DNA of 64,000 nt, from positions 1-64,000 of the forward strand of contig CAZNRX010000017.1 in assembly GCA_964575455.1 (NCBI GenBank), given 5' to 3'. The translations under genes were made by a program, and so were the position numbers. Below are positions 25,911 to 35,818 of the stretch, piece after piece. Source of the stretch: SKLM01 sp964575455 (GTDB lineage Bacteria; Chloroflexota; Anaerolineae; B4-G1). How positions within the stretch are numbered: position 1 is the first letter of the stretch; every line of letters begins with the position of its first letter. The notes under the pieces are model-generated. The model searched no databases, was not told where the DNA came from, and saw nothing but the letters and a program-made list of their open reading frames with translations.

Positions 25911-26885
25911 ATGCCAAAGGCACTCATCACAGGAGTCACCGGTCAAGACGGTTCTTACCTAGCCGAGTTCTTACTGGACAAAGGATATGACGTCATCGGG
26001 ATGGTGCGGCGCACCAGCACGCTCAATTTCTCCCGCATCCAGCACATCCAGCATAGGCTCACCTTGGTCTCCGGAGATCTCCTGGATCAGGTGTCACTGA
26101 TTACGATCCTTCGGGAACAACAGCCCGACGAAGTCTACAACCTGGCAGCCCAGTCCTTCGTGCCGACATCGTGGAAGCAGCCGGTTTTCACCGGTGACGT
26201 CACCGCCCTAGGTGTGACGCGCATGCTGGAGGCGATCCGCATCGTGGACGACACCATTCGCTTCTACCAGGCCAGCTCCTCGGAGATGTTCGGCAAGGTG
26301 CGCGAAGTGCCCCAAAGTGAGAACACTCCTTTCTATCCACGCAGCCCCTACGGCGTCGCCAAGGTCTATGGGCATTGGATCACCATCAACTTCCGCGAGT
26401 CCTACGACCTACATGCCACCTCCGGCATTCTGTTCAACCACACCAGCCCCCAGCGCGGGCTGGAGTTCGTGCTGCGCAAGATCACTTACGGCGTGGCGAA
26501 GATCGTTCTGGGGCTGGCCGACGAACTCGCTCTGGGGAATCTGGAGTCTAAGCGAGACATCGGTTTCGCAGGGGACTACGTCCGAGCCATGTGGTTGATG
26601 CTTCAGCAGCCAGAGCCAGACAACTACGTCATCGCCACAGAGGAGACGCACTCGATTCGAGAGATGTGTGAAGCTGCCTTTGGCTACAAAGGCCTAGGCT
26701 GGCAGGACTACGTCGTGCAGGATCCGAGGTTCATGCGACCGGCGGAGGTTGACATCCTCATCGGAAGCGCCGACAAAGCGAGGCGAAAGCTCGGCTGGGA
26801 ACCCTCGGTCTCCTTCGAGGAGTTGGTGCATATGATGGTGGACAGCGACATCAAGCTATTGAAGCAAGAAAACGGACTGACCTGA
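25911..26885 (+). CDS. gmd: GDP-mannose 4,6-dehydratase
   Basis: A 324-residue NADP-dependent dehydratase. GVTGQDGSYLAEFLL at the N-terminus, ASSSEMFG at 121-128, YxxxK at Y147/K151 and the FNHTSPQRG-EFV block are diagnostic. It converts GDP-mannose to GDP-4-dehydro-6-deoxy-D-mannose, the substrate of the preceding reductase. The ribosome site AAGGAG precedes the ATG. Slightly shorter than E. coli Gmd but similar to many bacterial ones. Confidence 0.94.
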   Translation: MPKALITGVTGQDGSYLAEFLLDKGYDVIGMVRRTSTLNFSRIQHIQHRLTLVSGDLLDQVSLITILREQQPDEVYNLAAQSFVPTSWKQPVFTGDVTALGVTRMLEAIRIVDDTIRFYQASSSEMFGKVREVPQSENTPFYPRSPYGVAKVYGHWITINFRESYDLHATSGILFNHTSPQRGLEFVLRKITYGVAKIVLGLADELALGNLESKRDIGFAGDYVRAMWLMLQQPEPDNYVIATEETHSIREMCEAAFGYKGLGWQDYVVQDPRFMRPAEVDILIGSADKARRKLGWEPSVSFEELVHMMVDSDIKLLKQENGLT

Positions 26886-26929
26886 ACCACGGGGCAAGCC
26901 GACCGGGGCAGAATGCCCGAGGAGACTTC

Positions 26930-28357
26930 ATGATGACAACAGAGATCCACTTTGGCACCGACGGCTGGCGAGCGCGCATTGCGGACGACTACACCTTTGA
27001 GAACGTGCGCCGCGCTGCACAGGGCTTCGCGAACTACCTGGCAGACCAGGGCCACAAAGACAGCAACGTGATCGTCGGCTACGACCAGCGTTTCGCAGCT
27101 GAGCACTTCGCGGCCGCAGCTGCCGAGGTGATGGCGGCCAACGGCTTCCACGTCTGGCTGACCGACACCGCCACGCCAACCCCGGTCATCTCCTATGCCA
27201 TCGTCGAACGAGGCGCTTCAGGAGGTATCAACATCACCGCCAGCCACAACCCCCCTTGGGATTGCGGCTTCAAGGTGCGAGACGAGCATGGGGCCGCTGT
27301 CGCACCAAATGGGCTGCGGGCGATTGAAGATGCCATTCCATCAGCGGAAGGCGTCCAGCGAATGGACCTCGAAGAGGCGAAAGGCCAGGATCTCATCGAG
27401 GTCTGGGACGCCGCTCCGGCCTACATCGAACACATCCGTCGGCTGGTGGACCTTGAGCGCATCCAACGAGCCGGCCTGACCATCTTGGTCGAGCCGATGT
27501 GGGGCAACGGCATGGGATGGTTCCCGCGCATCCTAGATGGCGGGAAGACGGTCGTATCCGAGATTCACAACAAGCGGAATCCCCTCTATCCGGGTATGGA
27601 GCGCCCGGAGCCTATCCCCCCGAACGTGGACCAGGCGCTAGAAAAGACCGTCGAGCTCGGAGCCGACGTCTGCCTGATCATGGACGGGGACGCCGATCGC
27701 ATGGGCATCGGCGACGAGCACGGCGTTTTCGTCAACCAGCTGCAGGTCTATGCCCTGGTCGCCTACTATCTGCTCGAGGTACAGGGGAAACGAGAACCCA
27801 TCGTGAAGACCGTGTCCACTACCTCAATGCTAGAGAGGCTCGGAGAGATCTACGACGTGCCGGTCTATCGTACCGGGGTCGGCTTCAAATACGTGGGCCC
27901 AAAAATGATGGAGACCGGAGCTATGATAGGGGGCGAGGAAAGCGGAGGTTATGCCTTTGGTGAGAGCATCCCCGAACGAGACGGCATCCTGGGCAACCTC
28001 TACTTCCTGGATTTGATGGTGCAGACCGGCAAGTCGCCCTCCGAGCTCATCGAACATCTTTATGAGAAGCTGGGCGCCTCCTACTACTACGACCGTGTGG
28101 ATACCCGTTTCCCCGACGAGAAACGTCCCGAGGCAAGAGCCCGGCTCGACGCCGCGGCGCCCGAGAGGCTTGCCGGCCTCAAGGTCACGGACATCGTCAC
28201 CATCGACGGCTACAAGTATGAACTGGAGGACGGTGGCTGGCTCCTGATTCGCTTCTCCGGCACCGAGCCCGTCATTCGCGTTTACTGTGAGACGACCGAC
28301 GAGGATAAGATAGATTCGCTCTTGAACGAAGGTTTGGAACTGGCTGGCCTGAAGTAG
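26930..28357 (+). CDS. Phosphoglucomutase/phosphomannomutase family enzyme
   Basis: A 475-residue alpha-D-phosphohexomutase with the four family motifs: phosphoserine S105 in TASHNPP, metal loop DGDADRMGI, sugar loop GGEESGGY and phosphate loop RFSGTEP. It interconverts hexose 6- and 1-phosphates. Lying behind gmd, it could supply mannose-1-phosphate for GDP-mannose, but glucose is equally possible from sequence alone. AGGAGA precedes two consecutive ATG codons, so the exact start is ambiguous by one codon. Confidence 0.9.
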   Translation: MMTTEIHFGTDGWRARIADDYTFENVRRAAQGFANYLADQGHKDSNVIVGYDQRFAAEHFAAAAAEVMAANGFHVWLTDTATPTPVISYAIVERGASGGINITASHNPPWDCGFKVRDEHGAAVAPNGLRAIEDAIPSAEGVQRMDLEEAKGQDLIEVWDAAPAYIEHIRRLVDLERIQRAGLTILVEPMWGNGMGWFPRILDGGKTVVSEIHNKRNPLYPGMERPEPIPPNVDQALEKTVELGADVCLIMDGDADRMGIGDEHGVFVNQLQVYALVAYYLLEVQGKREPIVKTVSTTSMLERLGEIYDVPVYRTGVGFKYVGPKMMETGAMIGGEESGGYAFGESIPERDGILGNLYFLDLMVQTGKSPSELIEHLYEKLGASYYYDRVDTRFPDEKRPEARARLDAAAPERLAGLKVTDIVTIDGYKYELEDGGWLLIRFSGTEPVIRVYCETTDEDKIDSLLNEGLELAGLK

Positions 28358-28400
28358 CCAGACTGAGAGCCGGGCCAGAGTAGCCAGGCTGGAACAGCTT

Positions 28401-29165
28401 ATGCACCTCATCGATTCGCACGCCCACGTAGACTTCCCTCAGTTCCACGAAGACCGCAACGCAGTCATCGAGCGGGCGCGAGAGGCAGGTCTGGTCACAG
28501 TGGTGAACATTGGAACGAACGTAAGCACCAGTCGAGCATCGGTGAGATTGGCGGAGAGGTACGACCTCATCCACGCCACGGTGGGTATTCATCCGCACGA
28601 CGCCGAGACGGCCAGCCCGGAGGCCCTCGACCAGCTGCGTGCGCTGGCACAGCAACCAAAGGTGGTGGCCATCGGCGAGATCGGCCTTGACTACTACCGA
28701 GACTACTCACCACGATCGGCACAGCGACGGGCGCTCCGAGATCAGCTGACCCTGGCTTCAGAGGTAGATCTCCCAGTGGTGATTCACAGCCGTGACGCTC
28801 ATGACGACGTGTTGAGGATACTGGACGACTGGGAAGGGACCGGGGTGATGCATACCTATGCAGCGGGGCTAGAGCGACTGGATCAGGTCATCGCTATGGG
28901 CTTCTTCATCGGCATCTCAGGTCCAGTTACCTACGCTAAGGCGGATCAACTGCGAAGCGTGGTGAGAGCAGCACCCCTGGATCGCTTGTTGGTCGAGACC
29001 GATTGTCCGTACCTGACACCTGAGCCGCACCGCGGCGAACGAAACGAGCCAGCGTACGTCACCTTTGTCGCCGAAGCGGTCGCCCAGGCTCGAGGGGATT
29101 CGATAGAGCAGATTGCAGATGCAACAACGGAGAACGCCCGCCGTCTGTTCGGACTCCCAAACTGA
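28401..29165 (+). CDS. tatD: TatD family metal-dependent hydrolase
   Basis: A 254-residue TIM-barrel deoxyribonuclease-type hydrolase. The HxH metal motif is H7/H9 in DSHAHVDF, with GEIGLDYY, VIHSRDAHDD and the terminal ETDCPYLTPEPHRG block all present. TatD proteins act as 3'-5' nucleases in repair or D-aminoacyl-tRNA clean-up. Inside the glycan region it seems a housekeeping passenger; spacing to neighbours is about 45-55 bp. Confidence 0.92.
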   Translation: MHLIDSHAHVDFPQFHEDRNAVIERAREAGLVTVVNIGTNVSTSRASVRLAERYDLIHATVGIHPHDAETASPEALDQLRALAQQPKVVAIGEIGLDYYRDYSPRSAQRRALRDQLTLASEVDLPVVIHSRDAHDDVLRILDDWEGTGVMHTYAAGLERLDQVIAMGFFIGISGPVTYAKADQLRSVVRAAPLDRLLVETDCPYLTPEPHRGERNEPAYVTFVAEAVAQARGDSIEQIADATTENARRLFGLPN

Positions 29166-29218
29166 TGCTGATTGCCGAACTGATTGTCGCTAGATTGTGC
29201 GTATGAAGAGGCATACCA

Positions 29219-30184
29219 TTGACTGACCTATCCTTCCTTGACCCGGTTGAAGATAACCTAGGGAGGGTGGAGACACTACTCAAAGAACACCCCCCTGAAC
29301 AACATGAAGCTATCAGCCTCGCACTAGATCATCTGATCGGCGGAGGTGGTAAGAGGCTTCGACCGACATTGGTGCTGCTGTCGGCCCACCTCTGCAACGC
29401 GCCAATCGATCAGGCGATCTTTGCAGCCGCCGCTGCCGAGATGCTTCATACTGCGACGCTCGTTCACGACGACCTCATCGACAGCTCGCTGATTCGCCGC
29501 GGGGTGGAGACGCTGAACGCCAGTTGGACGCCCGCTGCTACGATCCTCACCGGAGACTATGTTTTCGCTCGTGCAGCCCATCTGGTCGCCCGGACGAAGA
29601 ACGTTCGACTGACGCAGCGCTTCGCCGAGACGTTGATGGTGATCTGCAATGGCGAGATTCGCCAGATATTCAACGGAAGACGGCATCGCACGCCCATTGA
29701 GGAGTACGAGAGACGCATCTACGCGAAGACCGCTTCCCTCATTGCCCTTTCCGCCGAAGCGGGAGCTATCCTGGCCGACGCTCAACACGCCAAGGAGAAG
29801 GCGCTGCGAACCTACGGAGAGCAGATCGGCACAGCCTTCCAGATCGCGGATGATGTGCTGGACTTCGTCGCCGACGAGGAGACACTGGGAAAGCCCGTGG
29901 GCAGCGACCTGCGGCAGGGGCTGGCGACGTTGCCCGTGCTTCTACACCTGGAGGACGACTCAGGCTCGTCGGCGGTACGCGAGGTGCTTGACGGCAATCG
30001 GTCGGACGACATCGTACGAGAGGCCGTGGAAAGCGTGCTCGCATCGCCAGCGATCGAGAAAGCGCTGACGATAGCACACCAGCGCGCGGAGAGTGCCAAG
30101 ACAGCCCTGGACATCTTCCCGAGCACACCCTACCGAACAGCGCTGCTGGACCTGGCTGATTTCACTGTAGCCCGTCGCTTCTAG
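29219..30184 (+). CDS. Polyprenyl diphosphate synthase (trans, IspB/HepT type)
   Basis: A 321-residue trans-isoprenyl diphosphate synthase. First aspartate-rich motif DDLID at 84-88, second DDVLD at 211-215, with GGGKRLRP at 41-48 contacting IPP. It makes a C30-C50 side chain for quinones or a lipid carrier. Start is TTG at 29219 behind AAGAGG. Chain length cannot be fixed from reading alone. It sits just before glycosyltransferases, but menaquinone synthesis is the more usual use. Confidence 0.9.
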   Translation: MTDLSFLDPVEDNLGRVETLLKEHPPEQHEAISLALDHLIGGGGKRLRPTLVLLSAHLCNAPIDQAIFAAAAAEMLHTATLVHDDLIDSSLIRRGVETLNASWTPAATILTGDYVFARAAHLVARTKNVRLTQRFAETLMVICNGEIRQIFNGRRHRTPIEEYERRIYAKTASLIALSAEAGAILADAQHAKEKALRTYGEQIGTAFQIADDVLDFVADEETLGKPVGSDLRQGLATLPVLLHLEDDSGSSAVREVLDGNRSDDIVREAVESVLASPAIEKALTIAHQRAESAKTALDIFPSTPYRTALLDLADFTVARRF

Positions 30185-30260
30185 GTACTCCTCCTCAGCA
30201 CCAGCCCAACCCGGCCTTGTTGAGCACAACTCACTCTGAGAGAAGTCGAAGGGCAAAGGA

Positions 30261-31307
30261 ATGATTGATCTCTCCATTGTGATCGTCAATTGGAACGTGC
30301 GTGATCTCCTACAACGGTGCCTGGAGTCCGTCCACCGCGCTGAGAGCGACTCCGGGGGCAAGGTCCTCGTGCGCGCACACCGCGGCTCAGACACCGGCGG
30401 CCGGTCAGATGCCGGCTTGGCCCTCCAGGTCATCGTCGTGGACAACGCCTCCAACGACGACAGCGCCCAGATGGTCCGGGATGACTTCCCCGACGTGCAG
30501 CTCGTGATCAACCAGACCAATCGCGGCTTTCCCGCCGCTAACAACCAGGGCATCGCAGTGGCTGACGGCCGATACGTCATGCTGCTCAACCCGGACACCG
30601 AGATTGTGGGCCACGCGCTGACGGAGCTGGTCGACTTCGCCGATAGGCACCGAGACGTGGGGATGATCGGCCCGCAACTGCTCAATCCCGATGGGAGCGT
30701 TCAGTCCTCCCGCCGCCGCCTCCCGACCCTGACGACGGCCTTCCTCGAATCGACGTGGCTCCAGCCGGCCATCGAGGATCTGCAACCAAGCACCTTGCTT
30801 AGCCTGCTGACCGCGCCACTCCGCCGCGCACTGGAACGCTACTACGTCTCCGACCGTCCCGACGACGCGATACAGGACGTGGACTGGATCACCGGAGCTG
30901 CCATGTTGGCGCGACACGAGGCCATCGACGAGGTAGGCCTGATGGATGAGGACTTCTTCATGTACTCAGAGGAGCTCGACTGGTGTCGGCGGTTCCGAGA
31001 GGCCGGTTGGCGCGTGGTTTACCTGCCCACGGCGCAGATCGTCCATCACGTAGGCAAGAGCAGTGAACAGGTCGTCGCCGCCCGTCATATCCACTTCCAG
31101 ACGAGCAAGGTTCGCTACTTCCACAAGTATCACGGGGCTCTCGTTGCCGGGGTACTGCGCTGGTACCTGCTGGCGGGCTACGTCTGGCAGCTCGGCATGG
31201 AAGGCGCTAAATGGCTGTTGGGCCACAAGCGCCCGCTCCGCGCCCAGCGCATCGCTGCGTATCGGCAGGTGCTCGCTTCGGGGCTCGGCTTCCGACCACG
31301 AGTCTGA
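30261..31307 (+). CDS. Family 2 glycosyltransferase
   Basis: A 348-residue GT2 of the WbbL/rhamnosyltransferase type: LSIVIVNWNVRDLL at the N-terminus, NRGFPAANNQGI, metal-binding NPDTEI (DxD-like) and a later DEDFFMYSEELDWC-RR block typical of this subfamily. A loop of about 25 residues around 35-55 (rich in R/G) is longer than usual. Membrane-associated C-terminal helices are weak. Transfer of rhamnose or another sugar to a lipid-linked glycan is inferred from family and from rmd/gmd nearby. Confidence 0.88.
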   Translation: MIDLSIVIVNWNVRDLLQRCLESVHRAESDSGGKVLVRAHRGSDTGGRSDAGLALQVIVVDNASNDDSAQMVRDDFPDVQLVINQTNRGFPAANNQGIAVADGRYVMLLNPDTEIVGHALTELVDFADRHRDVGMIGPQLLNPDGSVQSSRRRLPTLTTAFLESTWLQPAIEDLQPSTLLSLLTAPLRRALERYYVSDRPDDAIQDVDWITGAAMLARHEAIDEVGLMDEDFFMYSEELDWCRRFREAGWRVVYLPTAQIVHHVGKSSEQVVAARHIHFQTSKVRYFHKYHGALVAGVLRWYLLAGYVWQLGMEGAKWLLGHKRPLRAQRIAAYRQVLASGLGFRPRV

Positions 31308-31309
31308 CG

Positions 31310-32500
31310 ATGCGTATTGGATTGATCACGGGCGAGTACCCCCCGGATCGCGGCGGTGTGGGGGACTTCACGGACCGGTTGGCGCGCGCCCTGGCCGACC
31401 TGGGACATGCGGTGCACATCATGACGACCACATCTCGGACCCCAGAGCCAGGGGATACCGCCCATCATCACCGCTCTGGACCCGTTCAGCCAACGGTACA
31501 CCGGGTCATTCAGACCTGGGGCTTTGGCTGCTGGAGGCAGATCTTGAACCTATCCCAGGATCTGAGACTGGACATCTTGAACGTCCAGTACCAGGCTGCC
31601 GCCTACGATATGCACCCGGCGATCAACCTCGCACCTCGAGGGCAGCGACGCCCCCCCGTGGTGGTGACGTTCCATGATCTGAAGGTCCCCTACCTGTTCC
31701 CAAAAGCCGGGCCACTGCGCCAGTTCGTGGTGCACATGTTGGCTCGTCGCGCCGATGGAGTGATTGTCACTAACCGCGACGACGAGTGGAGACTCTCAGA
31801 TCTCCAACCTGGGATCTCCAACCTGACACGCATCCCCATCGGCAGCAACATACCCCTTGCCCTCCCGCGTGGTTACGACCGAGGGGCTGAGCGGGCCAGA
31901 TGGGGCATCGAGCCCGACGACCTTCTGCTGGGCTATTTCGGCTTCCTCAACGAGAGCAAGGGCGGCGAGGAGCTGATCAAGGCTCTGGGGCTGCTGGTGG
32001 AGCAGGATGTGCCCGCTCACCTGCTGAAGATCGGGGGTCGAGTGGGGACGTCCGACCCTACGAACCGCGCGTACGCCGACAGGATCGATGAACTCATATC
32101 CGACCTTGGTCTCAAGGAGCGCGTCCACTGGACCGGCTACGTATGCCCTGAGGAGGTCTCAGCGTCTCTGTGCGCCACAGACGTCTGCATGCTGCCCTAT
32201 CGGGATGGCGTCTCGTTCCGCCGAGGCAGTCTGCTCGCCTGCCTGGCCCATGGGCGGGCGATCGTCAGTACACGACCAGCGGTGCCGCTGTCAGAACTCC
32301 AGGACAAAGAGACCATGTTGCTGGTGGAACCAGGGAGCCCACAGGCCCTGGTCCGGGCAGTGACACAACTGGCGGTCAATCCAACGCTGCAGGCACGATT
32401 GGAGGCCAGTGCGGAGAGGCTTGCAGCACGCTTCACGTGGGACCGGATTGCCCGGCGGACAGCGGAGCTCTTCGCCAGACTTACCTCAGATAACCGATGA
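31310..32500 (+). CDS. Family 4 glycosyltransferase
   Basis: A 396-residue GT-B fold enzyme. The N-terminus reads MRIGLITGEYPPDRGGVGDF, the donor-domain blocks are GYFGFLNESKGGEELIKAL, DVCMLPYRDGVSFRRGSL (the E-x7-E-like region is altered) and the C-terminal helix. The frame extends upstream over the previous gene, but ATG 31310 begins 2 bp after that gene's stop and gives the natural N-terminus. The first and third glycosyltransferase genes touch it on either side, so the three are co-transcribed. Confidence 0.88.
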   Translation: MRIGLITGEYPPDRGGVGDFTDRLARALADLGHAVHIMTTTSRTPEPGDTAHHHRSGPVQPTVHRVIQTWGFGCWRQILNLSQDLRLDILNVQYQAAAYDMHPAINLAPRGQRRPPVVVTFHDLKVPYLFPKAGPLRQFVVHMLARRADGVIVTNRDDEWRLSDLQPGISNLTRIPIGSNIPLALPRGYDRGAERARWGIEPDDLLLGYFGFLNESKGGEELIKALGLLVEQDVPAHLLKIGGRVGTSDPTNRAYADRIDELISDLGLKERVHWTGYVCPEEVSASLCATDVCMLPYRDGVSFRRGSLLACLAHGRAIVSTRPAVPLSELQDKETMLLVEPGSPQALVRAVTQLAVNPTLQARLEASAERLAARFTWDRIARRTAELFARLTSDNR

Positions 32501-34890
32501 GCGAACAGGCAGAGCGAGCGACACTGATCGCAATCCTCCTCCTGTTCGTGCTCTTGAGCACGACCTACAGCGTCGTGGTACCGCCATTCGAGGCCTCGGA
32601 TGAGCTTTGGCACTACCCGATGGTCAAGTATATCGCCGACAACTGGTCTCTACCGGTGCAGGATCCTGCGAACGTCGGACCTTGGCGTCAGGAGGGAAGT
32701 CAGCCCCCGCTCTACTACGTCCTCGGCGCCCTGACAACCTGCTGGATCGACACGTCGGACATGTTCGACGTCCGCCACCTCAACCCCCACGTCGATAACG
32801 GCATCGCTACGCCCGATGGCAACATCAACCTCGTCGTCCATCGGCCAGAGCAGGAGGCTTTCCCCTGGCAGGGTACCGTTCTTGCGGTCCACGTGGTTCG
32901 CTTTCTCTCCACCGCCATGGCCGCACTGGGCGTCGCCCTCACCTATTTCATCGTTCAGGAGGTCTTTCCAGATCGGCCCGCCCTGGCATTGGGGGCGACG
33001 GCCATACACGCCTTCACGCCCATGGCGATCTTCATCGCCGGCTCCGTCAACAACGACAACCTGGTGGTGCCCCTGAGCAGCCTGGCCCTGCTGATGCTTC
33101 TGCGACTGGTGCGACCAGAGGGGACACGGTCGGAGGCAACGCCGCGTCGGACCCTCCTTCGCTATCTCCTGCTGGGCATCGTCCTGGGCCTGACCGCGTT
33201 GACCAAGGCCAGTTCCCTGGCCCTCACCGTACTAACCGCCTTGGTGGTCACGGTGCGGGCTCTGCGGCGGCGCTCGGAGGGCCCCTTCGTGGGATGGAAG
33301 GAGTTCCTCACCGGGGGCTTCGCCACGCTGGTGCCGCTGCTCGCCATCGCTGGATGGTGGTACCTGCGCAATCTCCGCCTTTATGGGGACCTCACCGGTT
33401 TGAACGCCTTCATCCAGATCCTGGGCAAGCGCGAGGTTCCGGCCGACCTGGCTCAGCTCTGGCGCGAACGCTACAGCTTCCTGGCCGGCTACTGGGGCAA
33501 TTTCGGGGGGCTCAACGTTCCGATGTCGCCCTGGGTCTACCGCATTCTAAACACCTCTCTGATAGCGGCGGGGCTCGGACTGGTGGTGACCCTTGCGAGG
33601 GCCCTGGTGCGGACAGTGCAAGTCCAAGGCGCAGACACGTCGGAGACCGACACGGAGGCCGCGCACCGTCCGGCACACGCCCCAAGCGTCGCAATCTGCA
33701 ATCTGAGGTTCGTCCTCTGTCTACTTTGGGGACTCGGCGTCCTGATCCCGTGGGCACAATGGGCGCGGGTGACGTGGTCCTCCCAGGGACGGCTGATCTT
33801 TGCGGCCTTGCCGGTCTGGTCATTGCTCCTAACCCTGGGAGTGAGCGCCTGGGTGCCACAGCGGCTCCATCTTGCATCACCCGTCAAGCTGCCGCCGCTG
33901 GTCACCCTCCTGACGCTCTTCCTCTTGGGGCTCTCCGTGGCTGCGCCGTTCGTCTGGATCCAGCCCGCCTACGAGATCCCCAACCCGCTCGATGATGCGA
34001 GGATTCAGAGCATTCCGCGACGGGCGAGCGTGGACTTCAACAAAGCCATGCGTCTTCTGGGCTACGATCTGGAGACCGAGACGACAAGGCCCGGAGGTCA
34101 AGTCGCGGTGACGCTATACTGGGAAGCTATCGCGCCCACCGAAGAGGATCACACGGTGTTTGTGCATCTCCTAGACGAGCACGAGCTGGTGGTTGCCCAG
34201 CGGGACACGTTCCCTGGCCTGGGCCTGCTCTCCACCACCTGGCTGGATACTGGCTACCGCTGGGCGGATCGATACGTCATACCGGTCCCGACCACCGCTT
34301 ACGCACCGAATCAAGCCCAGATAGAGGTGGGGCTCTTCAACACCAGGACGGGCGAACGACTGACCGCTGTCGACAGAAGCGAAGAGCCGATGATACGAAA
34401 AGAGGGACGAAAAGACAACAACGTACGCTTCGGCCAGGTGACCATCCGGGCACGACCTGGGAATGCCCCCAACCCGATCGCAGTCAACTTCGGAGATCGC
34501 ATGCTTCTGACGGGGTATGACCTGACACAACGCGCGGTTCAGCCCGGCGAGACGATCACGCTGACACTCCACTGGGAGGCGCTCCAGGCAATGGAGAGCA
34601 ACTACACGGTGTCGGCCCAGCTGATCGACGCCTCTCAGCGCAAGGCGGCGCAGCACGATAGCTGGCCCCTCGACGGCGCCGCACCAACAGCGGCCTGGCA
34701 GCCAGGAGACACCGTGAGGGATGTCGTCCCGCTGGCGGCCTTCCCTGACGCTGCCGCAGGCCCTTACGGCGTGCAAATCGCCGTGTACGTGCACCGGGAA
34801 GATGAGATCAGACACCTTCCCGTGACGCCGCCCGATGGGCGCATGCAGACCAACCACGTCACGCTGACACAGGTGAGAGTGACACCTTGA
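32497..34890 (+). CDS. GT-C membrane glycosyltransferase (GT39/ArnT-like) with C-terminal beta domains
   Basis: A 797-residue integral membrane protein. About ten to eleven hydrophobic segments occupy residues 10-490. The first periplasmic loop carries the catalytic-type acid pair in FEASDELWHY (D35, E36, H39) and GSQPPLYYVLGAL, as in polyprenyl-phosphate-sugar transferases. Residues about 510-797 hold two homologous beta-rich repeats (each with L-x-GYDL and VTLYWEA or LTLHWEA), probably extracellular. Start overlaps the previous stop as ATGA. It likely transfers a sugar from a polyprenyl carrier to an extracellular acceptor, consistent with the neighbouring GT2 and GT4. Confidence 0.85.
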   Translation: MSEQAERATLIAILLLFVLLSTTYSVVVPPFEASDELWHYPMVKYIADNWSLPVQDPANVGPWRQEGSQPPLYYVLGALTTCWIDTSDMFDVRHLNPHVDNGIATPDGNINLVVHRPEQEAFPWQGTVLAVHVVRFLSTAMAALGVALTYFIVQEVFPDRPALALGATAIHAFTPMAIFIAGSVNNDNLVVPLSSLALLMLLRLVRPEGTRSEATPRRTLLRYLLLGIVLGLTALTKASSLALTVLTALVVTVRALRRRSEGPFVGWKEFLTGGFATLVPLLAIAGWWYLRNLRLYGDLTGLNAFIQILGKREVPADLAQLWRERYSFLAGYWGNFGGLNVPMSPWVYRILNTSLIAAGLGLVVTLARALVRTVQVQGADTSETDTEAAHRPAHAPSVAICNLRFVLCLLWGLGVLIPWAQWARVTWSSQGRLIFAALPVWSLLLTLGVSAWVPQRLHLASPVKLPPLVTLLTLFLLGLSVAAPFVWIQPAYEIPNPLDDARIQSIPRRASVDFNKAMRLLGYDLETETTRPGGQVAVTLYWEAIAPTEEDHTVFVHLLDEHELVVAQRDTFPGLGLLSTTWLDTGYRWADRYVIPVPTTAYAPNQAQIEVGLFNTRTGERLTAVDRSEEPMIRKEGRKDNNVRFGQVTIRARPGNAPNPIAVNFGDRMLLTGYDLTQRAVQPGETITLTLHWEALQAMESNYTVSAQLIDASQRKAAQHDSWPLDGAAPTAAWQPGDTVRDVVPLAAFPDAAAGPYGVQIAVYVHREDEIRHLPVTPPDGRMQTNHVTLTQVRVTP

Positions 34891-34920
34891 CCGTGGTGCT
34901 CTTGCAGCGACTACAGGCGC

Positions 34921-34992
34921 TTGACCAAACAGCGGGAATCAATGATAATAGACTTGGCTCCATCCACCGTGGCAGGGACTTCGATCCTTGCC
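34921..34992 (+). promoter_or_regulatory. Promoter and leader hairpin of the nicotinamidase gene
   Basis: TTGACC at 34921-34926 and GATAAT at 34944-34949 are 17 bp apart. Starting about 15 bp past the predicted transcript start is an 8-bp hairpin (34971-34978 with 34985-34992, one G-U pair, 6-nt loop). The rest of the leader to 35043 is purine-rich with several AGGAGG-like sites. The hairpin resembles no riboswitch I can name. Confidence 0.55.
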
Positions 34993-35042
34993 AAGGAGGG
35001 CTAACAACGGAGGAATGAAGGAACCGAAAGGAGACAGACAGC

Positions 35043-35750
35043 ATGGCGAAGGAATATGCGGAAAGCGAAGCGTTTCTGGACTGGCTGTACGCGTGGAAGA
35101 AGACGCTTCCCTCCCTAGACCTGGAGGAAGCCATCGCCGATCCAGCACGGGTGGCGGTGGTCTCGCAGGATCTTCTCAAGGGGTTCTGCGACATAGGCCC
35201 TCTGGCGAGCGAGCGTGCAGCCAGCATTGTACCTGCCGCAGTAGACGTCTTTGAGCGCGCCCACGATCTGGGCGTGCGCCATTTCCTCCTGCTCCAGGAC
35301 ACCCACGACCCAGAGGCCGTCGAGTTCTCCGCCTATCCCCCTCACTGCGTTGAGGGAACGGAAGAGAGCGAGACGATTGATGAACTGCAAGAGCTCACCT
35401 TCTCCGATCTCTTCACCATCCTTCCCAAGAACTCGATCAGCTCCAACGTTGGCACCGACCTAGAGCCCTGGCTGGACAACCACCCCCAGGTCACGACCTT
35501 CATCATCATCGGCGTCTGCACCGACATCTGTATCTATCATGCGGCAATCTATTTCCGCGTACGTGCCAACGTCCAGGGAGAAGAGGACGCTCGTATCATC
35601 GTCCCGGCCAACTGTGTACAGACCTTTGACACACCCGTCGACGTGGCAAAGGAGATCGGCGCGATGCCCCACGATGGGGATCTCCTTCACCGCCTGTTCC
35701 TCTACCAGATGGCGTTGAACGATATCGAAGTCGTCGCCAGCCTTACATGA
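35043..35750 (+). CDS. Nicotinamidase-like isochorismatase family hydrolase
   Basis: A 235-residue cysteine hydrolase. The presumed triad is D43 (VSQDLLKGF), K129 (LPKNS) and C163 (GVCTDICI); metal ligands would be D86, H88 and H101 in QDTHDP and YPPHC. This arrangement matches nicotinamidases (PncA), which make nicotinate from nicotinamide. It is longer than PncA, with extra N-terminal helices. An NAD synthetase gene follows 100 bp later, strengthening a role in NAD salvage. Other isochorismatase-type substrates cannot be excluded. Confidence 0.82.
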   Translation: MAKEYAESEAFLDWLYAWKKTLPSLDLEEAIADPARVAVVSQDLLKGFCDIGPLASERAASIVPAAVDVFERAHDLGVRHFLLLQDTHDPEAVEFSAYPPHCVEGTEESETIDELQELTFSDLFTILPKNSISSNVGTDLEPWLDNHPQVTTFIIIGVCTDICIYHAAIYFRVRANVQGEEDARIIVPANCVQTFDTPVDVAKEIGAMPHDGDLLHRLFLYQMALNDIEVVASLT

Positions 35751-35818
35751 TTCGCGACCTTCGGGTTTACAGCGATCCGTCGCACGTGAGAGCGCGGGAT
35801 ATAGCTGTACGCAGTAGA

